Shown here: in pieces, positions 15,167 to 23,178 of the stretch | Layout of the letters: each line of letters starts with the position of its first letter | Position numbering within the stretch: position 1 is the stretch's first letter | Assembly: GCA_029260735.1 (NCBI GenBank) | Contig: JAJDCR010000068.1 | Coordinates: 1-64,000, forward strand | Length of the DNA stretch: 64,000 nucleotides | DNA from: Planctomycetota bacterium | Lineage (GTDB): Bacteria; Planctomycetota; Uabimicrobiia; Uabimicrobiales; Uabimicrobiaceae | Direction: 5' to 3' | Program-made: the position numbers and the translations under genes | The notes under the pieces: model-generated | What the model saw: only the letters and a program-made list of their open reading frames with translations | The model's database searches: none | Told to the model about the DNA's origin: nothing

Positions 15167-17374
15167 CTACTTGTAGACACTAGTACCTTCTTCGTCTATA
15201 ATAGGTTTTTCAAACTGATCATAAGTTAAGGTTGCTCGGTTCTTAGCAGAACCTTTTGCAGTTCCTTCAGAAACCACTTCGCAAACTATCTTGTAGACGA
15301 GTTTTTCACCAGGCTGTAAAATAGCAACCGGTTTAAAAGTAATGATTCCAGTTTCCTTGTCCGCTTTATATTCACTCGGACCAGTAGCAGAAATGAATTT
15401 CATTTCTTCAGGAATCTCGTTAACCATTTTTACATTTGTACAAGCACTAGTACCTTCATTACGAGCTTCGATAAAGTAAATAGTTCTCTTGCCAACCTCG
15501 ACAGGATCGTCGGTGTCATAAGATTGCAAGTGCATCGCAGAGACCCCTTTAATTCGGACTTCTGCAGCAGCATCATAAACTTTACCTTCGCTGGTCACCT
15601 TGACTGTGTTGGTACATGTTCCGATAAGTTTTCCTCTTAGAGACAACTTGAGGGTCACTTTCTTATCGGGAGCCAAGTCACCTAACTTCCAGCGAATGCT
15701 TGCTAGTTGATCACCGGCACTCGGTTGGTAAATACCTTGAGGACTAGAAGAGATATAATCTAGCTCCTTAGGGATTGTATCCAGAACATTAACATCAAAA
15801 GCTGTTCCTGTACCTTTATTTGTTACGGTGATTTCAAACTCAGCGTTTTTGTGTAAGAAAATGAGACGTTGGTTCACTTCTTTCGTTACCTCTATTCCAG
15901 GAGCAACGACTTTAGTGACAAACGTATCTTTATGAACTGTTTTATCTCCCACAATCACTAAGGCTTCATTTTCAAATGATCCAGTACGGACAGTTTGAAG
16001 ACGATAAGCGATTTTGCGTTCTTCGCCAGGTGCTAACTCAGGGATAGCAGGCCACTTTAGAGAAAATCCAGTTTCTTTGCCTTTGTAGGACATCCCTTGA
16101 GGAATGTTGTCTTGGATAACAACGTTTCTAGCTCGACGATTACCTTTGTTTTTAATCGTCAAAGTGTATGTCGCAATGTTACCTAGACGTATTTCAGGAG
16201 GACCTTCCTTAATAATGTAAATATCAGGAGATCCTATTCTGACAATTGCTTCACTAGTAGGTCCATCTCCTCGATCACTAAAAACTTGTACTTTGTTTGT
16301 CCAAGTTCCGACCTTCATAGCTTTTAAGGTCATAGTTAGATTGCGAGTGTCCCCACTTTTCATTGTGCCTAGGTTCCAAGAAACATTTTTTCCTTGCACC
16401 TTAGCAGGCTTCTCAGAAGCACTAACATAGCTCATACCATCAGGTAAAACGTCTTTTAAGACAACGTCTCGAGCTTCCGCTTGTCCGCCATTGGAAACAA
16501 CGATATTATAAAGAACATTTTCGCCCAAAATTCCTTCTTCAGGGCAAGTTTTTTGAACTTGAATAGAAGGGGAAATCCAGGTTTTAGTAACAGTTCTTGT
16601 CGCCAGCAGTTTACCTTTTGGACTAATCAACTTAATTTCAACGGTGTTAACACCAGGAGTCTCATCTACTTGAGACAGAGTAACAGAAGCATCACCAGAC
16701 TCATTTGTCGTGGTTTCAACTTCTTTTTCACCTTCTCCCAAAGCTCCTTCAGGACCACCATCCATCAATTTCCAACGTACTCGGTAATCGGTTAGAGGTG
16801 TGTTGCTGGAAGCTTTTGTTAGGTTAAAGTTGAAAAGATGAGGTTCACCAATACGGTTAACTGCATCTTCCGGCCAAGAAATTTTAGCATCAATCCAATA
16901 CTTAACAGCAAAAACTTTGTGTTTGCTAGCATTTTGAATAGCAGGACAAAAAGCAATTACATGAGTTTCTCCTTCTAGAGGAGATGTAATTGTACACCAA
17001 GTTTGACCTACACCTACAGGGAGCCCATGAAGGGGTGTACTGGGGCCTTCGTTAGTGTAGCTAACAGAGTATTGGTTGGATATTTTAACAACTTCTCGGC
17101 TACCCGCAATACCATCTTTATCGTCGTGCTCGACGATATCACCAACAGCACCAGGGCCTCGTGCCAAAATCCATTCAACTCTTTGATTAGGTAAAGGATT
17201 CCCTTCACCATCATAGACTGTAACAATAAAAGTGTGCTGAGTTTTTACAGGATTAACATCAGCAATAGGGGTAATGTCGATACTGGTAGGCTCACCACCT
17301 TGAGCAGCAATCGGCGTAGACAAAATCGATATCAATAAAAGCGAAAGAAGCGCATTCACAAGTGCTCGCTTCAT
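15167..17374 (-). CDS. Secreted DUF11-repeat surface protein
   Basis: A 735-residue exported protein. The signal peptide MKRALVNALLSLLLISIL ends near TPIAAQ. Two Ig-like regions (about 25-165 and 165-270; NPLPNQRVEW, TDYRVRWKLMDGG) precede four DUF11-type repeats of about 115 residues. Each repeat has the 'V..N.G...A..V...D.(L/I)P.(G/E)..Y' signature (VSNGGQAEARDVVLKDVLP, IKNKGNRRARNVVIQDNIP, and so on). These occur in large cell-envelope proteins. A strong GGGAGGA site 5 bases before the ATG at 17374 decides the start. It is transcribed alone from a good promoter with a leader of about 265 bases. Confidence 0.9.
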   Translation of the reverse strand: MKRALVNALLSLLLISILSTPIAAQGGEPTSIDITPIADVNPVKTQHTFIVTVYDGEGNPLPNQRVEWILARGPGAVGDIVEHDDKDGIAGSREVVKISNQYSVSYTNEGPSTPLHGLPVGVGQTWCTITSPLEGETHVIAFCPAIQNASKHKVFAVKYWIDAKISWPEDAVNRIGEPHLFNFNLTKASSNTPLTDYRVRWKLMDGGPEGALGEGEKEVETTTNESGDASVTLSQVDETPGVNTVEIKLISPKGKLLATRTVTKTWISPSIQVQKTCPEEGILGENVLYNIVVSNGGQAEARDVVLKDVLPDGMSYVSASEKPAKVQGKNVSWNLGTMKSGDTRNLTMTLKAMKVGTWTNKVQVFSDRGDGPTSEAIVRIGSPDIYIIKEGPPEIRLGNIATYTLTIKNKGNRRARNVVIQDNIPQGMSYKGKETGFSLKWPAIPELAPGEERKIAYRLQTVRTGSFENEALVIVGDKTVHKDTFVTKVVAPGIEVTKEVNQRLIFLHKNAEFEITVTNKGTGTAFDVNVLDTIPKELDYISSSPQGIYQPSAGDQLASIRWKLGDLAPDKKVTLKLSLRGKLIGTCTNTVKVTSEGKVYDAAAEVRIKGVSAMHLQSYDTDDPVEVGKRTIYFIEARNEGTSACTNVKMVNEIPEEMKFISATGPSEYKADKETGIITFKPVAILQPGEKLVYKIVCEVVSEGTAKGSAKNRATLTYDQFEKPIIDEEGTSVYK

Positions 17375-17432
17375 ACAAATCCTCCCGAAGCATGAAGACC
17401 TCCATCTCACAACCTGAAAAAATAGGCATCTT

Positions 17433-17467
17433 ACTCAATAAATTTTTAAATGAAAAATTTGCTGAGT
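17433..17467 (-). repeat. Inverted repeat in the DUF11 gene leader
   Basis: Imperfect inverted copies at 17433-17447 and 17453-17467 (ACTCA/TGAGT outer, AAATTTTT/AAAAATTT inner) can form a hairpin in the 5' leader of the DUF11 mRNA. The rest of the 423-base gap 17375-17797 shows no gene. Confidence 0.4.
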
Positions 17468-17646
17468 GAAAGGCTTTTTTGGAATGGACATCCATTTTTT
17501 TTGAGTTTGTGGTTATGGGGGCCAGAAGAGATTTCTCTCCACAACAATCAATAATCATCAACAACAATTAATAAACATTTTTTATGCCTGTAGCCAAGAC
17601 CCTACTTTCCTTGGGATTTAGCCACAGATCCATATAAATCTTGGGG

Positions 17647-17675
17647 AGTATAACAGAAAGATTTTTGATTTTCAA
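17647..17675 (-). promoter_or_regulatory. Promoter of the DUF11 gene
   Basis: On the minus strand there is TTGAAA (17670-17675), a 17-base spacer and TATACT (17647-17652). The predicted start near 17640 gives an unusually long leader of about 265 bases before the ATG at 17374. Confidence 0.65.
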
Positions 17676-17701
17676 GTTTTTTATTATTGTAAAAAAATAT
17701 C

Positions 17702-17731
17702 TTGAGACAAAAGCGGTTGAGAGTGTATCAT
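17702..17731 (+). promoter_or_regulatory. Possible promoter of the P-loop kinase gene
   Basis: TTGAGA at 17702-17707, an 18-base spacer and TATCAT at 17726-17731. It is divergent from the DUF11 promoter and about 65 bases before the kinase ATG. Moderate match only. Confidence 0.35.
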
Positions 17732-17797
17732 AGTTAGTTCCAAAATAAAAATAACTAACCAAAGTACTTTAGCCATACAACTTTTCTGGAAATCTAT

Positions 17798-18391
17798 ATG
17801 TCCAACGCAAACCAAGGAATTAGCTCAGAAAAAAAGATTATCGCTCTCGTCGGAATGGCCGGAGCAGGAAAATCTTCTGTCGTCGATGTTTTAACAGAAC
17901 AATATAAACTTCCCCGAATTTATTTTGGGGGAATTACCATGGAAGAAGTTCGTCAAAGAGGGCTTCCTGAGAACCAAGAAAATGAAAAGAAAGTACGTTT
18001 AGAGCTACGAGCCAAGTACGGTATGTCGGCCTATGCTCAATTATCCATTCCTAAGATAGAAAAGCATCTGGAAAATTCGCCTGTTGTTATTTTAGATGGC
18101 CTCTATAGTTGGAGCGAGTATACTCTTTTGAAGAAACATTTTTCTTGTCCTTTACTTCTCGTTAGTGTTATTGCTCGTAGGGAAACTCGTTACCAAAGAT
18201 TATCTACGAGAAAAGAGCGCTCTCTAAGCCCTAAGGAAGCAGAGAAAAGAGATTTTTCCGAAATTGAAGATCTTGAGAAAGGAGGTCCTATCGCTCTTTG
18301 TGATTACTATATTGGAAACGATGGCTCTCCTCAAGACTTAGAAAAACAGATTCACCAATTAACATCGGAGTGGAGAGTCAAAAAACCTTAA
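17798..18391 (+). CDS. P-loop nucleotide kinase-like protein (dephospho-CoA kinase/UPF0200-like)
   Basis: A 197-residue P-loop NTPase. The Walker A motif GMAGAGKSS sits near residues 19-27. A second conserved stretch is VVILDGLYSWSEY (Walker-B-like) and a lid region is ARRETRYQRL. It resembles the dephospho-CoA-kinase-like/UPF0200 family of small kinases; the true substrate cannot be told from sequence. The next gene (outer-membrane porin) starts 50 bases after its stop, so they may share a transcript. Confidence 0.75.
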   Translation: MSNANQGISSEKKIIALVGMAGAGKSSVVDVLTEQYKLPRIYFGGITMEEVRQRGLPENQENEKKVRLELRAKYGMSAYAQLSIPKIEKHLENSPVVILDGLYSWSEYTLLKKHFSCPLLLVSVIARRETRYQRLSTRKERSLSPKEAEKRDFSEIEDLEKGGPIALCDYYIGNDGSPQDLEKQIHQLTSEWRVKKP

Positions 18392-18441
18392 ATTTTACAG
18401 GGTCAAAAACCATTTATCCTTTTTACACAAAGATCAAAACT

Positions 18442-20673
18442 ATGCAATGGACAAAAATCTTTCTCACTGGAATTTTATTGGGAGTCTTCCCTGTTTCCTT
18501 ACTTGCTCTAAACGGTATTTTCCCGATTTCTCTAAATCCTTCCGCTCACGGTAGAGGGGGAGTCGATTTTGCAATTGCCTCAGACCCTGGAGCAATTAGC
18601 ACAAACCCCGCGGGTTTAGGGTTTCAATCAGGTAAGAACATGATTTTTTCCCTCCAAGGTTTTGTTCCTCAAATTAAGCTAACAAACGCTCGAAACAACA
18701 GCGCCGAGTCTGATTTTACCATTGTTCCTTCTGCTTCTTTTTTCATGTCCTGGGATAACTCAACGCAAGGGAAAGAGATTTTCTCTGATCCTTTCACCTA
18801 TATGCAAGGAGATGCTCCAAATCCCTCTCAGCCCATTGCAGAGCAAGGACAAGGACAGTTTTCTTTTGATGCGTCTCAGTTACCTCAAGAAATTACTCTG
18901 CTCACTCGCGGAACAGAAGCTAAAATTTTTCATACGCGAATTTTTGGTTATGTTGAGCAAAAAAGCAAACAGTATACAGTTTGGAGAAGTTCACAGCAAT
19001 TCCCTCCTCTTGTCCGTGAAGCCCGACTCTCCGCATTTACAGTAACATTCGAATGGCAAGCAAGCTCAAATCCAGAAGAACCTGCCGCCCAAGCTGTGCT
19101 AGAAACCGAAGGAAAAAAGAAAAAAATTCTTCTCCAAACTTCTCCTCAAAAAAAATGGAATAAAGCATACATTCCTTTAGCTTGGGAAAAATCAGATGTC
19201 CCCGCTTATGTTAAGTTCTCCATTAACCAACCAAAAGGTCACATCAAAATACGTCATTTTGAAATGACAGTAGGCTACCGAAGAGAAAAAAAATATAGCT
19301 GGCATATTTTGCATAAAGAAAGAAAGCTAACCTCTTTAGGAAGTGGAAAAGAATATCGTCTTCTAGCTCAAAGTACAGAAAGCTCTCCTCGTATATCCAT
19401 TAAAGACTTTAATTCTTTACCAAAAGAAGAAAGTCTCAGAAAAATCAAGATTTTCTATCAATATAAGCTTTCTTCTCCTACTTCCTTAGGAGATCTAAAA
19501 ACAGAACTTTTAGTGGATAAAAAAACCATCGCAACAAATCAGCACCCCACTTTTTCTCATGTTTCTCACGCCGATAAAATTATCACTTATCCTCGCCGAG
19601 AAAGCGACTGGAGATTTGGACTAGGAGTTTATCCCCAGTCAGGGGCCAACTACACAATCGACATAAAAACCGATTTGTTTCCAGAAGGGCTAGAGAATAG
19701 TGTCACCTATGGCTTTATTACAGTGGCCCCCACCCTCGCTTATCGAGTCGATGATCGATTTAGTATAGGATTAGCTCTCAACTTAAATGCTCAAGTTTTA
19801 GAGCTTGATGGGTTAGTGTCTCAGAGTTCACAAATCCTTCAGGGAGATATTGGAGGGGTAACTTTTGGAGATGCTCTCACTGCACTGGAAGGTGTTGACC
19901 AAGTGCGCGGAGAGGTAGACACAGAACTCCTTTACTCCTTGGGACTAGGAGCGAGAGTTGGTTTTCTCTGGAGAATAACTGATCGCTTTAGTTTAGGAGC
20001 AGCCTATTCTCCTCAAACTTGGATGCAAAACCTAAAAGGCAAAGCAACAGTTGACTTTACCAGACAATTTGATGCCTCTGTTTTAAGTGACTTTGCTAAT
20101 CTTATCTTGGGCTTAGGAGATAATTTTTCGGGAGATTATGACATTGAAATAAAGTATAATCTCCCTCAACGAGCAGGAATAGGGATTAGTTATCTATTAG
20201 CAGACAATATTCTAATGGGCTTAGATTTTCAGTGGATCGACTATTCAGCCACTTTCCGAGAGTTGAACCAAGAACTCACCGGAGGAGATAATGCCGATTT
20301 AAACACCTTGGCTGGCTCCGAAGATGTTCAAACTGTCCTCCCTATTAACTGGAAGGACCAATTTGTCTTATCTTTTGGATTGGTTTGGCAACCCAGATAT
20401 GATCTTATTCTTCGTTTTGGATACAATTATGGCAATAACATTGTAGAAGAAGAGTTTCTCAATCCGCTTTTTCCCGCAACTCTAGAACATCATTTCACGG
20501 TGGGGTGTAGCTATCAAATTAATAGTAATCTTACTTTTCACGCTGCTTTTGAGGTAGACTTTGCCGATACTCTCAAGTCTGGAGATGTCAACAGAGTCAG
20601 CCCCGATTTTGCCAACAGTGAACTCGACACTTTTCTGATGGTTTTTGATTTTGGCCTAGACTTACGTTTTTAA
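18442..20673 (+). CDS. FadL/OmpP1-like outer-membrane porin with large insertion
   Basis: A 743-residue exported protein. A signal peptide (MQWTKIFLTGILLGVFPVS) is followed by the FadL/TodX hallmark of an NPAG loop (ISTNPAGLGF). The C-terminal ~350 residues have alternating beta strands (FSIGLALNLNAQV, FSLGAAYSPQTW, LILRFGYNYG) and end in a phenylalanine (LDLRF), as outer-membrane barrels do. FadL proteins are usually about 420-470 residues. Here about 250 extra residues (roughly 95-350), themselves beta-rich, sit between the NPAG region and the barrel. FadL proteins take up hydrophobic compounds. The ATG at 18442 is preferred because it begins the signal peptide. Confidence 0.8.
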   Translation: MQWTKIFLTGILLGVFPVSLLALNGIFPISLNPSAHGRGGVDFAIASDPGAISTNPAGLGFQSGKNMIFSLQGFVPQIKLTNARNNSAESDFTIVPSASFFMSWDNSTQGKEIFSDPFTYMQGDAPNPSQPIAEQGQGQFSFDASQLPQEITLLTRGTEAKIFHTRIFGYVEQKSKQYTVWRSSQQFPPLVREARLSAFTVTFEWQASSNPEEPAAQAVLETEGKKKKILLQTSPQKKWNKAYIPLAWEKSDVPAYVKFSINQPKGHIKIRHFEMTVGYRREKKYSWHILHKERKLTSLGSGKEYRLLAQSTESSPRISIKDFNSLPKEESLRKIKIFYQYKLSSPTSLGDLKTELLVDKKTIATNQHPTFSHVSHADKIITYPRRESDWRFGLGVYPQSGANYTIDIKTDLFPEGLENSVTYGFITVAPTLAYRVDDRFSIGLALNLNAQVLELDGLVSQSSQILQGDIGGVTFGDALTALEGVDQVRGEVDTELLYSLGLGARVGFLWRITDRFSLGAAYSPQTWMQNLKGKATVDFTRQFDASVLSDFANLILGLGDNFSGDYDIEIKYNLPQRAGIGISYLLADNILMGLDFQWIDYSATFRELNQELTGGDNADLNTLAGSEDVQTVLPINWKDQFVLSFGLVWQPRYDLILRFGYNYGNNIVEEEFLNPLFPATLEHHFTVGCSYQINSNLTFHAAFEVDFADTLKSGDVNRVSPDFANSELDTFLMVFDFGLDLRF

Positions 20674-20813
20674 TAGGGAGGGCAAATGAAACCTGAAAAA
20701 CATGGATTTAATCTAGGCCCATATTTTATAAGGTTTAGTTGCGCCAGGCACCAATAGCATTAAGTTAAGCTGTAGCCTTTGTATTTTTTTCCCCTCCGCG
20801 GTGGATTTTGAGT

Positions 20814-20964
20814 AGAAAAGAATTTCACGCAAAGGCGCAAAGAAAAGCAAAGGAAGATGTAAAAAATCTTTCTCTTGATCTTGATGAAATTCTCCGAATT
20901 TATCTCTTGCCTGGATTCTTTTTCTCCTTTGCGTCTTTGCGATCTTTGCGTGAAATTCTTTTCT
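20814..20964. repeat. Palindromic 'CGCAAAG' element, about 150 bp
   Basis: Near-perfect ~29-base inverted ends: AGAAAAGAATTTCACGCAAAG at 20814 and its complement ending at 20964, differing by one short indel. TTTCACGCAAAGRCGCAAAG-type elements are widespread dispersed repeats in several bacterial phyla. It fills most of the 341-base gap between the porin and dksA-like genes. Confidence 0.75.
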
Positions 20965-21014
20965 TTCTTCAACTTTAAGGCGCACTCTTTCCCTGTGTGA
21001 GAAGCCTGTAAAAA

Positions 21015-21386
21015 TCAATAAAACCCCATAAAATTATTACTTTCTGCTCTTCTCTGGCAGTTTACACATAAACGAGCATAGGGAACATGCTCCAGTCTTC
21101 TCAGGCCAATCTCCCTTTGGCAGCTTTCGCAAACCCCAAAATTAGGATCGTCAATACGCTCTATCGCTTCATTAATTTGACGGAAAATGCGAAAATCTTT
21201 TTCTAAAAGACCAATATTCATATCTTGATCAAAATTATCGCCACTAATATCTGCCATGTGAGTAGGTGAACTTCCCGATTGGGCTCCCCCAAGAACAGAC
21301 TCTTCCATACTCATCAACTGATGAGCAAGATGGTTTCGCCTCTCAATAAGACTTTGCCGAAACTTCGCTTTATTGGTAGGATTCAT
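21015..21386 (-). CDS. DksA/TraR-type C4 zinc-finger protein
   Basis: A 123-residue protein. The N-terminus is a coiled-coil hairpin and the C-terminus is a C4 zinc finger (CESCQREIG then LCVNCQ). The family binds RNA polymerase through the secondary channel and alters initiation, as DksA does with ppGpp. The DxxDxA tip motif is not clearly kept (SGDNFDQDMN), so its activity may differ. AGGGGGA before the ATG at 21386 decides the start; upstream in-frame codons would add an unlikely extension. Confidence 0.88.
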   Translation of the reverse strand: MNPTNKAKFRQSLIERRNHLAHQLMSMEESVLGGAQSGSSPTHMADISGDNFDQDMNIGLLEKDFRIFRQINEAIERIDDPNFGVCESCQREIGLRRLEHVPYARLCVNCQRRAESNNFMGFY

Positions 21387-21688
21387 AACTTTTCCCCCTA
21401 AAAGACATATCTGTGTATCTGGCCCAACTTGTTGACTTTCTAAGAATAAACAATATAGTGTAGTCACTAGTCGGCGACTTAATCGCCTAATTATAACTTC
21501 TCTTTCCTTGAAATTTCCACTTTTTTGTACTCATTTTCTATCTCTATCTTTCCAAGCATTGAGAAGCTTGCTATAATTATTACATAGTATTGTGAAAAAT
21601 TCATTTTTTCACTCACCTAAGTGGGTTATCAAAAGTCTCAAAAGCCTTTGGCACTCAAAAAAGAGTTTTTTCACGGAATAAATAGATT

Positions 21689-23125
21689 ATGAACGAAAAA
21701 AAAACCGATAAATCCGTAGAGTTTTTTGAAAGGTACACCAACTGGATTGAGTCTCAAGATTCTCTCCAGATAATTTTAAAGTTTTTTCGAAAGTATTTTC
21801 TGGCTGCAACTTTCGTATCTTTAGTTTTAATTGGGAGCATTCATTTTGCATCTACCTTACTTAATGAAACCAAAAAATCATCCCCTGCAATAGAGGAGCA
21901 AAGACAAACCATAGCAAAAATGTTCCAACAAATCCTCCACCTCGAAAAAAACGTTAATAGCCTCCAAAAAGAAATTCTATTTCTAAAGAAATATATATCT
22001 TTACATGACCTCAAGTTACATCAAGTAAATATACAAGGAAAATCTTTTAAGCCTTCTGGCAAAACAATTTGGATTTCTCAACCACAAATAACCTTAAGTA
22101 ACTTCGTTTTCCAAAATACTATCCGAAAAAACTTTATCTACGTCCAAGAGATCATTTCGGGAGAAATTAAGTTAAACGACCAGGCTATTTCTTTAAAAAA
22201 CTCCCTTCAAAAAATATCTTTAGAGCTCACTGCTGGTTTAGATTCCTACGATTTGCAAATTTTAAAGCTTCGCTTCAAAGATATCAGTGGCACCATTTTT
22301 AGTGGAGCCGGTAGTTTAACCATAAAAAAAGATAATCAAGCTCCCATTCTGAAAAAAAACTTGACTCTAGATCATTTACGAATACATATTCAAGATCAAG
22401 AGAGTGGATGGAAAAACCTTCGTCTCACCACTCTACCTCATCAGCAAATTTTTGAAGCTAGCCAGGACAATAAAGGAATCTTTTCTCTGGAAGAGAAAGA
22501 AGAAGGAGTTTTTCTTTCTCTTCCCTGGAAGGATTTAGGTTCATGGGAAAGCATTCAGGTTTTAGCTTTTGATATGACAGGAAACACAAGCCAAACAGAA
22601 ATTAAGCAGTTGCCCAGACCAAAAATAGATATGATTTCGGGGAAAAGCGTATCTTTACCTGTAGTTTTACCTGTTTCTTCTTCTCAAGCACCAGAACCAC
22701 TTGTCCAAAGTCGTATTTTTCTAGAAAAATATCAAAATGGTAGCTTTGAGTTTTTCAAAGATGTTACTGCTGGCCCGATTAACTTGGGAGAAGGTCTTTA
22801 CCGAGCAAAAGCTTTTTTCCAAGAAGATAGTTTTCGTGGTCCCTTTAGCGATAGTATTCTTTTTACCGTAGACAATACTGCTCCCACTGGAAAAATTATT
22901 CTGGAGAAAAAGGATACCTTTCTACATTGGGAAATAGAAACTTATGAAGAAAATATTGAGATACAGACCACCGTCCGAGCAAATCAAAAGATTTTAGCAC
23001 TTAACATTGAAGGAAAACAAAGTAAGTGCGAAATTTCCAATGATTTTCCCCAAGTTGAAGTTCAAGTCACTTTAAAAGACGCTGCCGGAAATGAAACCAA
23101 AATTACCAAAACTTGGACTCCTTAA
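21689..23125 (+). CDS. Single-pass membrane protein with coiled coil and beta-rich periplasmic part
   Basis: A 478-residue protein of unknown function. It has a cytoplasmic N-terminus, one membrane helix (about 36-58) and a short coiled coil (about 68-105). Beta-rich Ig-like domains follow, including DNTAPTG and DAAGNET, which are common in bacterial Ig-like repeats. It would be anchored in the inner membrane with most of its mass outside. It is the first of four closely spaced genes (gaps 53, 2 and 54 bases) that go on to TPR, HEAT-like and kinase-LRV proteins, so I infer an operon. Confidence 0.75.
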   Translation: MNEKKTDKSVEFFERYTNWIESQDSLQIILKFFRKYFLAATFVSLVLIGSIHFASTLLNETKKSSPAIEEQRQTIAKMFQQILHLEKNVNSLQKEILFLKKYISLHDLKLHQVNIQGKSFKPSGKTIWISQPQITLSNFVFQNTIRKNFIYVQEIISGEIKLNDQAISLKNSLQKISLELTAGLDSYDLQILKLRFKDISGTIFSGAGSLTIKKDNQAPILKKNLTLDHLRIHIQDQESGWKNLRLTTLPHQQIFEASQDNKGIFSLEEKEEGVFLSLPWKDLGSWESIQVLAFDMTGNTSQTEIKQLPRPKIDMISGKSVSLPVVLPVSSSQAPEPLVQSRIFLEKYQNGSFEFFKDVTAGPINLGEGLYRAKAFFQEDSFRGPFSDSILFTVDNTAPTGKIILEKKDTFLHWEIETYEENIEIQTTVRANQKILALNIEGKQSKCEISNDFPQVEVQVTLKDAAGNETKITKTWTP

Positions 23126-23178
23126 GATCAACTGCAAAATTAATCTTAAAGAGCTCACTATTCTAGGAAAGAAAAACT

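Noticed and set aside
20713-21018. Minus-strand small open frames encoding FHAKIAKTQRR
   Set aside because: They are read-through of the CGCAAAG palindromic repeat; such HAKIAKTQRR frames are known false genes from this repeat type.
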